Assembly (NCBI RefSeq): GCF_001984125.1
Contig: NZ_MTQL01000006.1
Span: 1,054,001 to 1,118,000, forward strand
Direction of reading: 5' to 3'
Length of the DNA: 64,000 nucleotides
DNA from: Leifsonia sp. ALI-44-B
Lineage (GTDB): Bacteria; Actinomycetota; Actinomycetes; Actinomycetales; Microbacteriaceae
Shown here: positions 47,103 through 57,400 of the stretch, piece by piece
Layout of the letters: every line of letters starts with the position of its first letter
Numbering within the stretch: the first letter of the stretch is position 1
The notes under the pieces: model-generated
Seen by the model: only the letters and a program-made list of their open reading frames with translations
What the model was told of the DNA's origin: nothing
The model's database searches: none
Position numbers and translations under genes: made by a program

Positions 47103-47792
47103 GTGGCGCAACTGTTGATCCTGACCTCTCAGGTCAACCACGACGTATTGCCGTCGTTGGGGCTTCTGAGTCACCGAGTGCGCCAAATACCCGCCGAACC
47201 GGCACAGCTGGTCAACGCGCCCAACGCCGACATCATCATGGTCGATGCGCGGCGCGACCTGGCCGGCGCCAAATCGTTGTGCAAGATCCTGACCACAACG
47301 GGCATCGGCGTTCCCCTCCTCCTCATCCTCACCGAGGGCGGGCTCACGGCCGTCAGCGCCGACTGGGGTGCGGATGACGTCATCCTCGACTCCGCCGGCC
47401 CCGCCGAGGTCGATGCGCGCATCCGTCTGGCGATTGGGCGTCAGGCCCAGGAGCACACCGCCACCAAGATCCAGACGTCGGGTGTCGTCATCGACGAGGC
47501 CAGCTACTCGGCCAAAGTGCAGGGCAAACCGCTCGATCTGACGTTCAAGGAGTTCGAGCTGCTGCGCTTCTTCGCCACGCACCCGTCTCGTGTGTTCACG
47601 CGCGAGCAGCTGCTCAGCGAGGTGTGGGGCTACGACTACTTCGGCGGCACGCGCACGGTGGACGTGCACGTGCGGCGCCTGCGCGCCAAGCTCGGCGATC
47701 TCGAGCAACTGATCGGCACCGTGCGCAACGTCGGATACCGCTTCAACGTGTACGAGGAAGACGATGCGCCGACTGACGCTGCGCGTTCATAA
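47103..47792 (+). CDS. glnR: Nitrogen regulator GlnR
   Basis: The 229-residue protein begins at the GTG at 47103, with GGAGG 8 nt upstream. Its atypical receiver ([21 protein letters not shown] ... [22 protein letters not shown] ... [36 protein letters not shown]) matches actinobacterial GlnR closely. It carries the conserved Asp of VDARRD but lacks normal receiver switch residues. The C-terminal winged helix ([47 protein letters not shown]) binds GlnR boxes before nitrogen genes. It overlaps mshD by 29 nt. Confidence 0.93.
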   Translation: MAQLLILTSQVNHDVLPSLGLLSHRVRQIPAEPAQLVNAPNADIIMVDARRDLAGAKSLCKILTTTGIGVPLLLILTEGGLTAVSADWGADDVILDSAGPAEVDARIRLAIGRQAQEHTATKIQTSGVVIDEASYSAKVQGKPLDLTFKEFELLRFFATHPSRVFTREQLLSEVWGYDYFGGTRTVDVHVRRLRAKLGDLEQLIGTVRNVGYRFNVYEEDDAPTDAARS

Positions 47793-48687
47793 CCTGTCCG
47801 ATGCCGATGTGGCCGATGTGTTCTGGCGCATCGTGCGCCGCGCCGAGGCCGTCGACGGGCAGCCGCCCTTCAACGATCAGGCTCTGGTCGACGTTCGGGC
47901 GGGCAGCCGCACGCTGATCGCGCTCGTCGAACCGAGCGACGACGAGCCCGGCGACACCATCATCGGCGCGGCCATCCTCGGGCAGGGCGAGCTCGACCTG
48001 GTGCTCGACCCCGAGTGGCGGGGCGTCGGTTTCGGCGGTGCCGCCCTGACCGGTTTGTTGGGAAGCGCGTCGCCTCATCTGACCGCGTGGTCGCATGGCG
48101 ATCATCCGGCTGCCCGCGCCCTGGCGGAATCACACGGGTTCGATCGTGTGCGCACCTTGCTGCAGCTGCGCATGCCGTTGAGCGACGGGGATGCTGCCGC
48201 CCCTGTTTCTGGAGCGGGAACCGGCGGCGTGACCATCCGCTCGTTCGATGCCGACACGGATGCCGAAGCGTGGGTGGCCCTCAACGCACGCATCTTCGCC
48301 CACCATCCCGAGCAGGGAAAGATGACCGTCGCCGACCTCGCCGCTCGCCAGGACGAGGAGTGGTTCGACGCCGGCGACTTCCTGCTGGCCGTCGACGAGC
48401 AGGGAGATCTGATCGGCTACAACTGGCTCAAGGTAGAGGATGACCTGGGCGAGATCTATGTGCTGGGCGTCTCGCCCGACGCTGCAGGCCGTGGCCTCGG
48501 CCGCACGCTGACGAACGCCGGACTGGCGCGGTTGCGCGAGCGCGGAGTCTCGACCGCGGCGCTCTACGTCGAGGCCGACAACGAGCCCGCCGTGCGCCTC
48601 TACCGCTCGGTCGGTTTCGCCGACCACACGATCGACGTCCAGTACCGTCGCAAAAGTTCTGCACAGGCGAGTTCTGCACAGGTTTAA
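47764..48687 (+). CDS. mshD: Mycothiol synthase MshD
   Basis: MshD acetylates Cys-GlcN-Ins with acetyl-CoA, the last step of mycothiol synthesis. The 307-residue protein has two GNAT domains. The first has the degenerate [18 protein letters not shown]; the second has [21 protein letters not shown] (acetyl-CoA loop) and a late [18 protein letters not shown]. It marks an actinobacterium that uses mycothiol. The start lies inside the glnR end, so translation is coupled. Confidence 0.94.
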   Translation: MRRLTLRVHNLSDADVADVFWRIVRRAEAVDGQPPFNDQALVDVRAGSRTLIALVEPSDDEPGDTIIGAAILGQGELDLVLDPEWRGVGFGGAALTGLLGSASPHLTAWSHGDHPAARALAESHGFDRVRTLLQLRMPLSDGDAAAPVSGAGTGGVTIRSFDADTDAEAWVALNARIFAHHPEQGKMTVADLAARQDEEWFDAGDFLLAVDEQGDLIGYNWLKVEDDLGEIYVLGVSPDAAGRGLGRTLTNAGLARLRERGVSTAALYVEADNEPAVRLYRSVGFADHTIDVQYRRKSSAQASSAQV

Positions 48688-48743
48688 TCCTCCGTTCACC
48701 GGCACCGTCGCGAGCCGGGTGCGCGCGGTGCAATGATGTTCAG

Positions 48744-50915
48744 ATGGCAGCAATAGACGTAGTGAACGACGCGGGTCTCGGCGACGACGACGACTTCGAC
48801 GAAGCAATCGAGACCGACGATCCGGCGCTGCCCGAGGGCCGCTACCTCGACCGCGAGATCAGCTGGCTCGCGTTCAACCAGCGCGTGCTCGAGCTGGCCG
48901 AGGACGAGACGATCCCCGTGCTCGAGCGCACCAACTTCCTGGCCATCTTCGCCACCAACCTCGACGAGTTCTTCATGGTGCGCGTGGCCGGGCTCAAGCG
49001 CCGCATTCTCACTGGCCTGGCCGTTGCCAGCAACGTCGGGCGCGCGCCATCCGACATCCTGGGTGACATCTCGGGCACCGCGCACGACCTGCAGAATCGG
49101 CACGCCGCCGCGTGGGAGAACCTGGTGCGCCCCGCCCTGGCCGACGCCGGCATCACGATCGTCGACTGGTCGAGCCTCGACGAGAGCGACCGCGGCCGCC
49201 TCACCGAGTACTTCCAGCAGCAGGTGTTCCCCGTGCTCATGCCGCTCGCAGTCGACCCGGCGCACCCGTTCCCCTACATCTCGGGCCTGTCGCTCAACCT
49301 GTCGGTGCGCGTGCGCAACTCGCGCTCGGGCCGCCAAGAGTTCGCGCGACTCAAGGTGCCGCAGATGCTGCCGCGCTTCGTGCCCGTCGAGCTGGTGGCC
49401 GGTTCCGGTGCCATCCGATTCATCGCCCTCGAAGACCTGATCGCCAACCACCTGGGCGACCTCTTCCCGGGCATGGAGGTGCTCGAGCACCACGTGTTCC
49501 GCGTCACCCGCAACGAAGACGTCGAGATCGAAGAAGACGAGAGCGAAAACCTCATCCAGGCGCTCGAGAAAGAGCTGCTGCGCCGCCGCTTCGGCCCGCC
49601 CATCCGCCTCGAGATCACCGAAGACATGGATGACGTCACGCTCGGCCTGCTCGTCCGCGAACTCGACATCACCGAACAAGAGGTCTACCGCCTGCCGGCC
49701 CCTCTCGACCTCGGCGGCCTCTTCTCGTTCTCCGACCTCGACCGTCCGAAGCTGCGCTACCCCAAGCGGCTGCCCACCACGGCCCTGCAGCTGCAACCCT
49801 CCGAGCCCAATGGCAAGGCCGACATCTTCCAGGCCGTGTCCGAGCGCGACGTGCTGGTGCACCACCCCTACGAGTCCTTCGCGACGAGCGTGCAAGCGTT
49901 CCTCGAGCAGGCGGCGGCCGACCCCAACGTGCTCGCCATCAAGCAGACGCTCTATCGCACCTCGGGCGACTCCCCCATCGTCGAGGCCCTCATCGATGCG
50001 GCCGAAGCCGGCAAACAGGTTCTGGCCCTCGTCGAGATCAAGGCCCGCTTCGACGAGCAGGCCAACATCTCGTGGGCGCGCAAGCTCGAGAAGGCCGGCG
50101 TGCACGTGGTCTACGGTCTCGTCGGCCTGAAGACGCACTGCAAGCTCGCGCTCGTCATCCGCCAGGAGAACGGTCGCCTGCGGCACTACAGCCACATCGG
50201 AACGGGCAACTACAACCCCAAGACCAGCCGCATCTATGAAGACCTGGGTCTCTTCACCGCCGACGACCAGGTGGGCAAAGACCTGACGCGCCTGTTCAAC
50301 GAGCTCAGCGGTTATGCCATCGAGAAGAAGTTCAAGCGCCTCCTCGTCGCGCCGCTCCACCTGCGCAAGGGTCTGCTCAAGCGCATCGAGCAGGAGCGTC
50401 ACAACGCCGAGGCCGGCAAGCCCAGCGGCATCCGTATCAAGATGAACTCGATCGTCGACGAGGCCATCATCGACGGCCTCTACCGCGCCAGCCAGGCCGG
50501 CGTTCCGATCGACATCTGGGTGCGCGGCATCTGCAGCCTCAAGCCCGGCCAGCAGGGGCTGAGCGAGACCATCCGCGTGCGGTCGATCCTCGGTCGCTAC
50601 CTCGAGCACTCGCGCATCTTCTCGTTCCACAACGACGGAGACCCGCAGGTGTTCATCGGCAGCGCGGACATGATGCACCGCAACCTCGACCGCCGCGTCG
50701 AGGCCCTCGTGCGTCTGACCGACCCCGGCCACCTCAGCGAAATCGAGCAGCTCTTCGATATGGCCCTCGACGACAAGACATCGTCGTGGCATCTCGAATC
50801 CGAGGGAACATGGACGCGACACAGCGTCGATGAGGCGGGCGAACCGCTCACCGACCTGCAGGATTGGCTCATGTTGAAGACCAGCCGCAAACGCCGCACG
50901 CGGGTTCGACGGTGA
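48744..50915 (+). CDS. ppk1: Polyphosphate kinase Ppk1
   Basis: Ppk1 makes polyphosphate from ATP. The 723-residue protein shows the N domain [14 protein letters not shown], the head domain, and two phospholipase-D-like C domains with [22 protein letters not shown] and the catalytic-His region [34 protein letters not shown] and [17 protein letters not shown] also belong to the active site. An acidic ~30-residue N-terminal extension precedes the domain. It is coupled to the NUDIX-SixA gene. Confidence 0.96.
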   Translation: MAAIDVVNDAGLGDDDDFDEAIETDDPALPEGRYLDREISWLAFNQRVLELAEDETIPVLERTNFLAIFATNLDEFFMVRVAGLKRRILTGLAVASNVGRAPSDILGDISGTAHDLQNRHAAAWENLVRPALADAGITIVDWSSLDESDRGRLTEYFQQQVFPVLMPLAVDPAHPFPYISGLSLNLSVRVRNSRSGRQEFARLKVPQMLPRFVPVELVAGSGAIRFIALEDLIANHLGDLFPGMEVLEHHVFRVTRNEDVEIEEDESENLIQALEKELLRRRFGPPIRLEITEDMDDVTLGLLVRELDITEQEVYRLPAPLDLGGLFSFSDLDRPKLRYPKRLPTTALQLQPSEPNGKADIFQAVSERDVLVHHPYESFATSVQAFLEQAAADPNVLAIKQTLYRTSGDSPIVEALIDAAEAGKQVLALVEIKARFDEQANISWARKLEKAGVHVVYGLVGLKTHCKLALVIRQENGRLRHYSHIGTGNYNPKTSRIYEDLGLFTADDQVGKDLTRLFNELSGYAIEKKFKRLLVAPLHLRKGLLKRIEQERHNAEAGKPSGIRIKMNSIVDEAIIDGLYRASQAGVPIDIWVRGICSLKPGQQGLSETIRVRSILGRYLEHSRIFSFHNDGDPQVFIGSADMMHRNLDRRVEALVRLTDPGHLSEIEQLFDMALDDKTSSWHLESEGTWTRHSVDEAGEPLTDLQDWLMLKTSRKRRTRVRR

Positions 50916-51847
50916 CGGGCGCCGTCTACGCCGCCGGTGCCGTGTGCTGGCGATACGTCGACGGCAAACCGATGGTTCTCCTGATCCACCGCACCGCCTA
51001 CGCCGACGTGACCCTACCCAAGGGCAAGGTCGACCCCGGCGAGTCCCTGCCCGAGACCGCCGTGCGCGAGATCGAGGAAGAGACGGGCCTGGCCGTGCAC
51101 CTCGGCGTGCCGCTCGGCATCACGCGCTACCCGCTGCGGAGCGGCCGCGAGAAGGTCGTGCATTACTGGGCCGCGCAGGTGTCGGACGACGCCATCCGCC
51201 GGTCCACGTTCGCACCCAACCACGAGGTCGCGGCGCTCGAATGGGTCACCCTCAAGAAGGCCAAGAGCTACCTCACCTACGAACACGACCGCGAGATCGT
51301 GCGCACCTTCGAAAGCCTGCTCGACGATGGCGTCTCCGAGACCTTCGCGCTCATCGCGCTGCGCCACGGCAAAGCCGAACCGCTCGCGGCGGGCGACGGG
51401 TCGGACGAAGACCGACGCCTCACGCCGCGCGGCATCAAACAGGCCGCATCCATCGTCGGGCCCCTTCGGGCCTTCGGTGTGCGGCGAATCGTCACGAGCA
51501 CGGCCGTTCGTTGCGCCACCACGGTCGCGCCACTCGCCGCGGCGACGGGTATCGCCCCGAAACGCACCGAGTTGATCAGTCAGCGCGCGCACGAAGAGGG
51601 CACGAGCGATGTGCGCCACGTCGTCGGAAAACGCGTGCGCAGCGGCAAGACGGCCGTCCTGTGCAGCCACGGACCCGTTCTGCCCGAAATCATCCGCGAG
51701 ATCGCGCTGGCCACGGGAAGCATCCCCGGCTCCTATCTGAGCGAGGCGGCCGCTCTCGAGACCGCCGCCTTCTCCGTTGTGCACCTGAGCGCCACCAACC
51801 CGGCGTCGGGCATCGTGACCATCGAAACGCACGTTCCCCGCGTCTGA
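50912..51847 (+). CDS. mutT1: NUDIX hydrolase fused to SixA-type histidine phosphatase (MutT1-like)
   Basis: Residues ~1-135 form a NUDIX domain with the box [22 protein letters not shown]. Residues ~145-310 form a phosphohistidine-phosphatase (RHG) domain with [10 protein letters not shown] and the second His in [11 protein letters not shown]. Mycobacterial MutT1 has the same fusion and sits beside ppk; it hydrolyses 8-oxo-dGTP and dinucleoside polyphosphates. I chose the GTG at 50912 because it overlaps the ppk1 stop (GTGA); a start at 50864 inside ppk1 is also open. Confidence 0.9.
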   Translation: MTGAVYAAGAVCWRYVDGKPMVLLIHRTAYADVTLPKGKVDPGESLPETAVREIEEETGLAVHLGVPLGITRYPLRSGREKVVHYWAAQVSDDAIRRSTFAPNHEVAALEWVTLKKAKSYLTYEHDREIVRTFESLLDDGVSETFALIALRHGKAEPLAAGDGSDEDRRLTPRGIKQAASIVGPLRAFGVRRIVTSTAVRCATTVAPLAAATGIAPKRTELISQRAHEEGTSDVRHVVGKRVRSGKTAVLCSHGPVLPEIIREIALATGSIPGSYLSEAAALETAAFSVVHLSATNPASGIVTIETHVPRV

Positions 51848-51924
51848 GCGCACGGACGTCCTTCGCGACACGAAACGCGAGATGCCCGGAAACACGCGGA
51901 ATCTGGCGTTCGGGCCGTGATGAA

Positions 51925-51953
51925 GTTGACCGGTCGTTTACCGTCCGTTTACC
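51925..51953 (+). promoter_or_regulatory. Three-repeat PHO box upstream of pstS
   Basis: GTTGACC (51925-51931), GTTTACC (51936-51942) and GTTTACC (51947-51953) recur every 11 bp in the same direction. This is the architecture of actinobacterial PHO boxes (GTTCACC-N4 repeats) bound by PhoP/RegX3-type regulators. It ends 88 bp before the pstS start, leaving room for a promoter and leader. Confidence 0.8.
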
Positions 51954-52041
51954 GGGCTGAGGGAGTCTCGTTAAAGCAGCCGCTTAGCGTGACCATCGAG
52001 CCTGCACCGGCTCGTCCTCACACATAACGAATGGAATCTAC

Positions 52042-53136
52042 GTGAAGCTCTCGAAGCTCGGCCGCATCGCGGCCGTCGCCGCGGTCGCCACCATCGCCCT
52101 CACCTCGTGCGCCTCGAACGAAGGCGGCACCGCTCCGGACTCCTCCAGCAGCGCCTCCAGCCTCTCCGGCGAACTCGTCGGCATCGGCGCCAGCAGCCAG
52201 GGCAGCGCCCAGGAAGCTTGGATTGCCGGATTCCAGACCGCCAACCCCGAAGTCACGGTCAACTACGACCCCCAGGGCTCCGGCGCCGGCCGCGAAAGCT
52301 TCATCAGCGGCGCATCCGCCTTCGCTGGTTCCGACTCCGCCCTGAGCGACGACGAACTCGCCGGCACCTTCGCCGGTTGCGCGACGGACAGCAAGGCCAT
52401 CGACATCCCCGTCTACATCTCCCCCATCGCCGTGATCTTCAACGTCGATGGCGTCGACGAGCTCAACCTCGACTCCACCACCCTCGCCAAGATCTTCAAG
52501 GGCGACATCACCACCTGGAACGACCCGGCCATCGCCGCGCTGAACCCCGACGCGAAGCTGCCCGCCGGCAACATCACGGCCGTCCACCGCTCGGACGACT
52601 CGGGAACCACCAAGAACTTCGCCGACTACCTCAACAAGACGGCCCCCGACGTGTGGACCGAGAAGCCGGCCGACCCGTTCCCCTACAACACGGGTGAAGG
52701 CGCACAGGGCACCACCGGTGTCGTCGACGCCGTCAAGAACGGCTCTGGCACCATCGGTTACGCCGACGCCTCGCGCGCCGGTGACCTGGGTGTCGCCAAG
52801 ATCAAGGTCGGCGAAGAGTTCGTCGAGTACACGGCCGAGGCCGCTGCCGCCGTCGTCGCCGAGTCGCCCGCCGTCGAAGGCCGCGCCGACAACGACATCG
52901 CGATCGCCCTCGACCGCGAGACCACCGACCCGACCCACTACCCGCTGGTTCTCGTCTCCTACGCCATCGCGTGCGACAGCTACGAAGACGCCGACCAGGC
53001 CGCACTCGTGAAGGCCTACCTCGGCTACATCACGAGCGAAGAAGGCCAGAAGGTCGCCGCCGACTCCGCCGGCTCGGCTCCCCTGTCCTCCGACCTGACC
53101 GAGAAGGTCACCTCGGCCATCGACAGCATCAAGTAA
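52042..53136 (+). CDS. pstS: Phosphate-binding lipoprotein PstS
   Basis: The 364-residue binding protein of the high-affinity phosphate importer begins with a lipoprotein signal peptide ending T-S-C. The phosphate-site blocks are GIGASSQGSAQEAWIAGF, NYDPQGSGAGRESFISG, FAGSDSALSD, HRSDDSGTTKNFADYL and TTGVVDAVKNGSGTIGYADAS. It acts outside the membrane with PstC/PstA/PstB. Expression should rise in phosphate starvation via the PHO box. A strong hairpin follows. Confidence 0.97.
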   Translation: MKLSKLGRIAAVAAVATIALTSCASNEGGTAPDSSSSASSLSGELVGIGASSQGSAQEAWIAGFQTANPEVTVNYDPQGSGAGRESFISGASAFAGSDSALSDDELAGTFAGCATDSKAIDIPVYISPIAVIFNVDGVDELNLDSTTLAKIFKGDITTWNDPAIAALNPDAKLPAGNITAVHRSDDSGTTKNFADYLNKTAPDVWTEKPADPFPYNTGEGAQGTTGVVDAVKNGSGTIGYADASRAGDLGVAKIKVGEEFVEYTAEAAAAVVAESPAVEGRADNDIAIALDRETTDPTHYPLVLVSYAIACDSYEDADQAALVKAYLGYITSEEGQKVAADSAGSAPLSSDLTEKVTSAIDSIK

Positions 53137-53143
53137 CACCCCC

Positions 53144-53185
53144 TGTGCTCCCCTCGTCTGCTCACCGGCACACGAGGGGAGCACA
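53144..53185 (+). terminator. Stem-loop between pstS and pstC
   Basis: Perfect 14-bp arms (53144-53157/53172-53185) with no T-run, inside the operon. It probably ends most transcripts or protects the pstS mRNA 3' end, so the binding protein is made in excess over the permease. Confidence 0.8.
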
Positions 53186-53263
53186 CAGGCGTTTTTGGCG
53201 CCGAATGCACCACCGCAGCATCCCCGCACCACCCACCCGACACCAACGTGAGGTCACCTGCAG

Positions 53264-54211
53264 ATGACGACACCGACGCTCGACCGGACAAAGGCCGCAC
53301 CCGTAGTGCGCACCGGTGACCGCCTCTTCCGCGGCAGCACGCTGACCGCCGGCATCCTCATCCTCGTCACCCTCGCCGCCGTCGCCATCTTCCTCGTCGC
53401 CGAGTCCATTCCGGCGTTCACCGAGGACCCGGCCAAGATCAAGGGCTCGCCGTCGAGCTTCTGGGCCTACGTCGGACCGCTCGTCTTCGGCACCATCTGG
53501 GTCGCCTTCATCGCGCTGCTGATCGCCGTGCCGCTCTCCATCGGCGTCGCCCTCTTCATCACCCACTACGCACCCCGCCGCCTCGCCCAGAGCCTCGGCT
53601 ACGTCGTGGATCTGCTCGCGGCCGTTCCCAGCGTGGTCTACGGCCTCTGGGGCATCTCGGTGCTCGCGCCGGCCGTGCAGCCCATCTACTCCTGGCTCAC
53701 CGACAACTTCGGCTGGTTACCCTTCTTCGCCGCCCCCGTCTCGGGCACCGGCCGCACGGTTCTGACCGTCGGCATCGTGCTCGCCGTCATGGTGCTCCCC
53801 ATCATCACCGCGCTCTCGCGCGAGATCTTCCTGCAGACGCCCAAGCTGCACGAGGAAGCCGCCCTGGCCCTCGGCGCCACGCGCTGGGAGATGATCCGCA
53901 TCGCGGTCCTGCCCTTCGGTCGCCCCGGCATCGTCTCGGCCTCCATGCTCGGCCTCGGACGCGCCCTCGGCGAGACCATGGCCGTCGCCATGATCCTCTC
54001 CCCCGGTGCCTTCATCACGTGGGCACTCACGCAGTCGCAGAACACCAACACCATCGCGGCCAACATCGCGCTCAACTTCCCCGAGTCGCACGGCCTCGAC
54101 GTCAGCGTCCTGATCGCGACCGGCCTCATCCTCTTCGTCATCACCTTCGGCGTGAACTTCATCGCACGCGCCATCGTCGACCGCCGCAAGGCCTTCTCGG
54201 GAGCGAACTAA
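53264..54211 (+). CDS. pstC: Phosphate ABC transporter permease PstC
   Basis: The 315-residue permease has six TM helices, the start of the domain at FGTIWVAFIALLIAVPLSIGVALFITHYAP, and the cytoplasmic coupling loop E-A-A-L-A-L-G-A-T-R-W with GLGRALGETMAVAMI. It pairs with PstA in the membrane. Its stop overlaps the pstA ATG by 1 nt (TAATG). Confidence 0.96.
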   Translation: MTTPTLDRTKAAPVVRTGDRLFRGSTLTAGILILVTLAAVAIFLVAESIPAFTEDPAKIKGSPSSFWAYVGPLVFGTIWVAFIALLIAVPLSIGVALFITHYAPRRLAQSLGYVVDLLAAVPSVVYGLWGISVLAPAVQPIYSWLTDNFGWLPFFAAPVSGTGRTVLTVGIVLAVMVLPIITALSREIFLQTPKLHEEAALALGATRWEMIRIAVLPFGRPGIVSASMLGLGRALGETMAVAMILSPGAFITWALTQSQNTNTIAANIALNFPESHGLDVSVLIATGLILFVITFGVNFIARAIVDRRKAFSGAN

Positions 54212-55272
54212 TGGTTGCCACCACCGGAACGTCACTTCCTTCCACCCTCACGGCGGGCAAACTGCCGAAGATGGTGCCGCTGTACGTGCTCCTCGGAGCC
54301 ATCGCGGTCGTCGCCCTCGTCTTCATCCTCATGGGCGCCCCGAACGTCGCCGGCATCCTCGTCGTCGGCGTGATCGTGTACGGCGTCGCCCTCTACGTGC
54401 TCTCCCTCGCCATCGAGGGGTCGCGTAAAGCCAAAGACCGCCTGATCACCATCTTGGTCGTGTCCGCGTTCCTGCTCGCGCTGATCCCGCTCATCTCCGT
54501 GGCCGTCACCACCGCCATCAACGGCGCCGCGCGCTTCGACCTGCCGTTCTTCACCGAGTCGATGCGCAACGTCGTCGGTGCCGGCGGTGGAGCCCTGCAC
54601 GCCATCACGGGCACGCTACTCATCACGCTCGCCACGGCGATCATCTCGATCCCCATCGGCATCCTGACGGCCATTTACCTCGTCGAATACGGTCGCGGCG
54701 CCCTGGCCCGCGGCATCACGTTCCTCGTCGACGTCATGACCGGCATCCCCTCGATCGTGGCCGGTCTGTTCGCCTACGCGCTGCTGGCCCTGATCCTCGG
54801 CCCCGGCATCCGACTCGGCATCGGTGGCGCCATCGCGCTGTCCGTGCTCATGATCCCCGTGGTCGTGCGCTCCACCGAAGAGATGCTGAAACTCGTGCCC
54901 AACGAGCTGCGCGAAGCCTCGCTGGCCCTCGGTGTGCCGAAGTACCTGACCATTATCAAGGTCGTGCTGCCGACATCCATGGCCGGAATCATTACCGGCT
55001 CGATGATCGCCGTGGCCCGCGTGATCGGCGAGACGGCGCCCCTGCTGCTCATCGCCGGCTACACGCAGAGCATGAACTACGACCTCTTCGACGGCCGCAT
55101 GATGACCCTGCCGGTGTTCGTGTACAACCAGTACGCCATTCAGGGCGTCGATGCCCAGGCCTACACCGACCGCGCCTGGACCGGTGCGCTCGCCCTCATC
55201 CTCATCGTCATGGCGCTGAACCTCATCGCGCGCCTCGTGGCCAAGATCTTCTCGCCGAAGATCGCCCGCTAG
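54211..55272 (+). CDS. pstA: Phosphate ABC transporter permease PstA
   Basis: The 353-residue permease begins at the ATG overlapping the pstC stop. Two extra N-terminal helices (YVLLGAIAVVALVFILMG and GILVVGVIVYGVALYVLSLAI) precede the conserved permease core, which has LLITLATAIISIPIGILTAIYLVEY, coupling loop REASLALGVPKYLTI and ARVIGETAPLLLIAG. The extra helices are usual in actinobacterial PstA. Confidence 0.95.
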   Translation: MVATTGTSLPSTLTAGKLPKMVPLYVLLGAIAVVALVFILMGAPNVAGILVVGVIVYGVALYVLSLAIEGSRKAKDRLITILVVSAFLLALIPLISVAVTTAINGAARFDLPFFTESMRNVVGAGGGALHAITGTLLITLATAIISIPIGILTAIYLVEYGRGALARGITFLVDVMTGIPSIVAGLFAYALLALILGPGIRLGIGGAIALSVLMIPVVVRSTEEMLKLVPNELREASLALGVPKYLTIIKVVLPTSMAGIITGSMIAVARVIGETAPLLLIAGYTQSMNYDLFDGRMMTLPVFVYNQYAIQGVDAQAYTDRAWTGALALILIVMALNLIARLVAKIFSPKIAR

Positions 55273-55335
55273 CCGGCCACCCCACCGTCCCGCAATCCGC
55301 ACACTCCTCGAACCGAACCCGAAGAAACGAGCCCC

Positions 55336-56115
55336 GTGTCCAAGCGCATCGAAGTCAAAGACCTCAACGTCTACTACTCCAACTTCCTCGCCGTCGAAGG
55401 CGTGGGCCTGACCATCGAACCGCGCACCGTCACGGCATTCATCGGCCCGTCCGGATGCGGCAAGTCCACGTTCCTGCGCACGCTCAACCGCATGCACGAG
55501 GTCATCCCGGGCGCCCGCGTCGAGGGCGAAGTGCTCATCGACGGCGACAACCTGTACGGACCGGGCGTCGACCCCGTGCTCGTGCGCCGCCAGGTCGGCA
55601 TGGTGTTCCAGCGCCCCAACCCGTTTCCCACGATGTCCATTCGCGACAACGTGCTCGCCGGCGTGAAGCTCAACAACCGCAAGATGTCGCGCTCCGACGC
55701 CGACGACGTGGTGGAGCGCTCGCTGCAGGGCGCCAACCTGTGGAACGAGGTCAAGGACCGCCTCGAGAAGCCCGGCTCCGGCCTCTCGGGCGGACAGCAG
55801 CAGCGACTCTGCATCGCCCGCGCCATCGCCGTTCAGCCCGACGTGCTGCTCATGGACGAGCCCTGCTCGGCCCTCGACCCGATCTCGACGCTCGCCATCG
55901 AGGACCTCATCGAGCAGCTCAAGAACGAATACACGATCGTCATCGTGACCCACAACATGCAGCAGGCCTCGCGCGTCTCGGACCGCACGGCCTTCTTCAA
56001 CATCGCCGGAACGGGCAAGCCCGGCAAGCTCATCGAATACGACGACACCAACACCATCTTCACGCAGCCGTCCGTGCAGGCGACCGAAGACTACGTGTCG
56101 GGTCGCTTCGGATAA
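55336..56115 (+). CDS. pstB: Phosphate ABC transporter ATPase PstB
   Basis: The 259-residue ATPase has Walker [32 protein letters not shown] (Q-loop), signature [15 protein letters not shown], Walker [17 protein letters not shown] and VTHNMQQA. All are diagnostic for PstB. GTG start. It is the last gene of pstSCAB; phoU is not here but beside senX3. Confidence 0.97.
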   Translation: MSKRIEVKDLNVYYSNFLAVEGVGLTIEPRTVTAFIGPSGCGKSTFLRTLNRMHEVIPGARVEGEVLIDGDNLYGPGVDPVLVRRQVGMVFQRPNPFPTMSIRDNVLAGVKLNNRKMSRSDADDVVERSLQGANLWNEVKDRLEKPGSGLSGGQQQRLCIARAIAVQPDVLLMDEPCSALDPISTLAIEDLIEQLKNEYTIVIVTHNMQQASRVSDRTAFFNIAGTGKPGKLIEYDDTNTIFTQPSVQATEDYVSGRFG

Positions 56116-56134
56116 ACCCTCGACTCGCGCTGAG

Positions 56135-56171
56135 CGGATGCCGTCGTCCCCCGTGGGGGCGGCGGCATCCG
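56135..56171 (+). terminator. Terminator of pst operon
   Basis: CGGATGCCG/CGGCATCCG arms (56135-56143/56163-56171) with inner CCCCC/GGGGG pairs, 20 nt after pstB. Confidence 0.75.
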
Positions 56172-56305
56172 TCGTTCGCGGCCGCACAGAGCGCCCGACA
56201 GCGTGACGCGCACCGAGCGCTGAAGCGCCGCTCCCGCCGGGCAGGTTACTCCGAGTCGACCTCTACGCCGCGATGTTACGACAAGAAGGGATGCGGGGTA
56301 CTAAC

Positions 56306-56340
56306 GAGAAATGCCGCCTCCCGAGGGAAGCGGCATTCTC
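56306..56340 (-). terminator. Terminator of sigK-rskA
   Basis: GAGAATGCCGC.../...GCGGCATTTCTC on the minus strand, with one bulge, about 30 nt after the rskA stop. The 130 bp between this hairpin and the pst terminator hold no gene. Confidence 0.75.
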
Positions 56341-56371
56341 ACATTGAGCGAGTTAGGAACTGGGCCAATCG

Positions 56372-57400
56372 TTAGGCCGTGGGGATCGCGATCACGGGTT
56401 CGGTCGTCGGCTGCTTAGAGCCTCCGGCCGGTTCGACCGTGACGCCGACCGTTGCACCGGCCGTCATCTCGCCTTCCAGAACCGAGTAGGTGTGACCCGA
56501 GTCGGGGATGGTGAAGAGACCAGCCGAGATCGGCGACCCTTCGCCATCGATGTACCAGAGCTCGTAGACCTTATCGTCGGGCAGTTGCTCGAGCCCGTTG
56601 ACGAGGAGAACTGACTCGCCGATGTTCTCGGACCAGACGAGCGTGGCCGTCGAGGAGTTGTGGCCGTCGACGTTGGCGAGCAACGGCACGGTCGAACGCT
56701 GCACATCGGGCTGGGCGTTGATGGATGCGAGAGCCAGAGCCTGCTGCACCTGGTTGCCGTTGTTCAGCATGCCTGTGAGCGAACTGGCGCCGAGGAAGAC
56801 CGCGACAACGGCAGCGGCAGCCGCGAGGAACGCGACGGGCTTCTGGAACCAGCGCGCCTGCGCCTTGGACTGGGCCGACGAAGCCGGCCGAGAGGCAGCG
56901 GGACGAGTGGCCGTCGAGCCCGAAGGCGCCGAGGCAGAACCGGACGCCGGGATGCCGCTCGCAGCGGGCGTCGAACCAGCGGCGTGCAAGGGCCGGACGG
57001 GAGCGATCGCGGCATCGTCGGGCGCCGAGTCTGTGGCTGCAGCATCCGAGGTCTGGGCGGTCTGCGGAGTCACCGTCGAACCGTCGCTCTCGCGCTTCTG
57101 TGACGCCGACGAAATCTGCTGAGCAGAACCGTCGGCCGGAGCGTCTTCGGGAGCGATGGCCGGAAGCTGCGGCGTGACGGCGATGAGCGCCATCAGGTTG
57201 GACTTCAGCGCGGGGGTCGGCTGCACCTCGAGGGAGGCGAGACCCAGGCGGGCCGCGGTGTCTTCGAGCTGCGTGGCCTCGGTGCGCGCTTCTTCGCGCT
57301 GGGCGAGGTATTCCTCGTAGCGGTGTGCGTCATCGGCGTTCAGCGCGCCGAGGGCGTAGGCCCCTGCCAGGAGGGAAAGGTCGTTGTCGTTGTCGGTCAT
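56372..57400 (-). CDS. rskA: Anti-sigma-K factor RskA
   Basis: The 342-residue protein has an N-terminal zinc-less anti-sigma domain (LLAGAYALGALNADDAHRYEEYLAQRE). A long Ala/Ser/Pro linker (~85-185), one TM helix (FLAAAAAVVAVFLGASSL) and an external RskA domain with VNGLEQLPDDKVYELWYIDGEGSPISAGLF follow. It holds SigK at the membrane; regulated proteolysis releases SigK. Its ATG overlaps the sigK stop by 4 nt. Confidence 0.93.
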   Translation of the reverse strand: MTDNDNDLSLLAGAYALGALNADDAHRYEEYLAQREEARTEATQLEDTAARLGLASLEVQPTPALKSNLMALIAVTPQLPAIAPEDAPADGSAQQISSASQKRESDGSTVTPQTAQTSDAAATDSAPDDAAIAPVRPLHAAGSTPAASGIPASGSASAPSGSTATRPAASRPASSAQSKAQARWFQKPVAFLAAAAAVVAVFLGASSLTGMLNNGNQVQQALALASINAQPDVQRSTVPLLANVDGHNSSTATLVWSENIGESVLLVNGLEQLPDDKVYELWYIDGEGSPISAGLFTIPDSGHTYSVLEGEMTAGATVGVTVEPAGGSKQPTTEPVIAIPTA

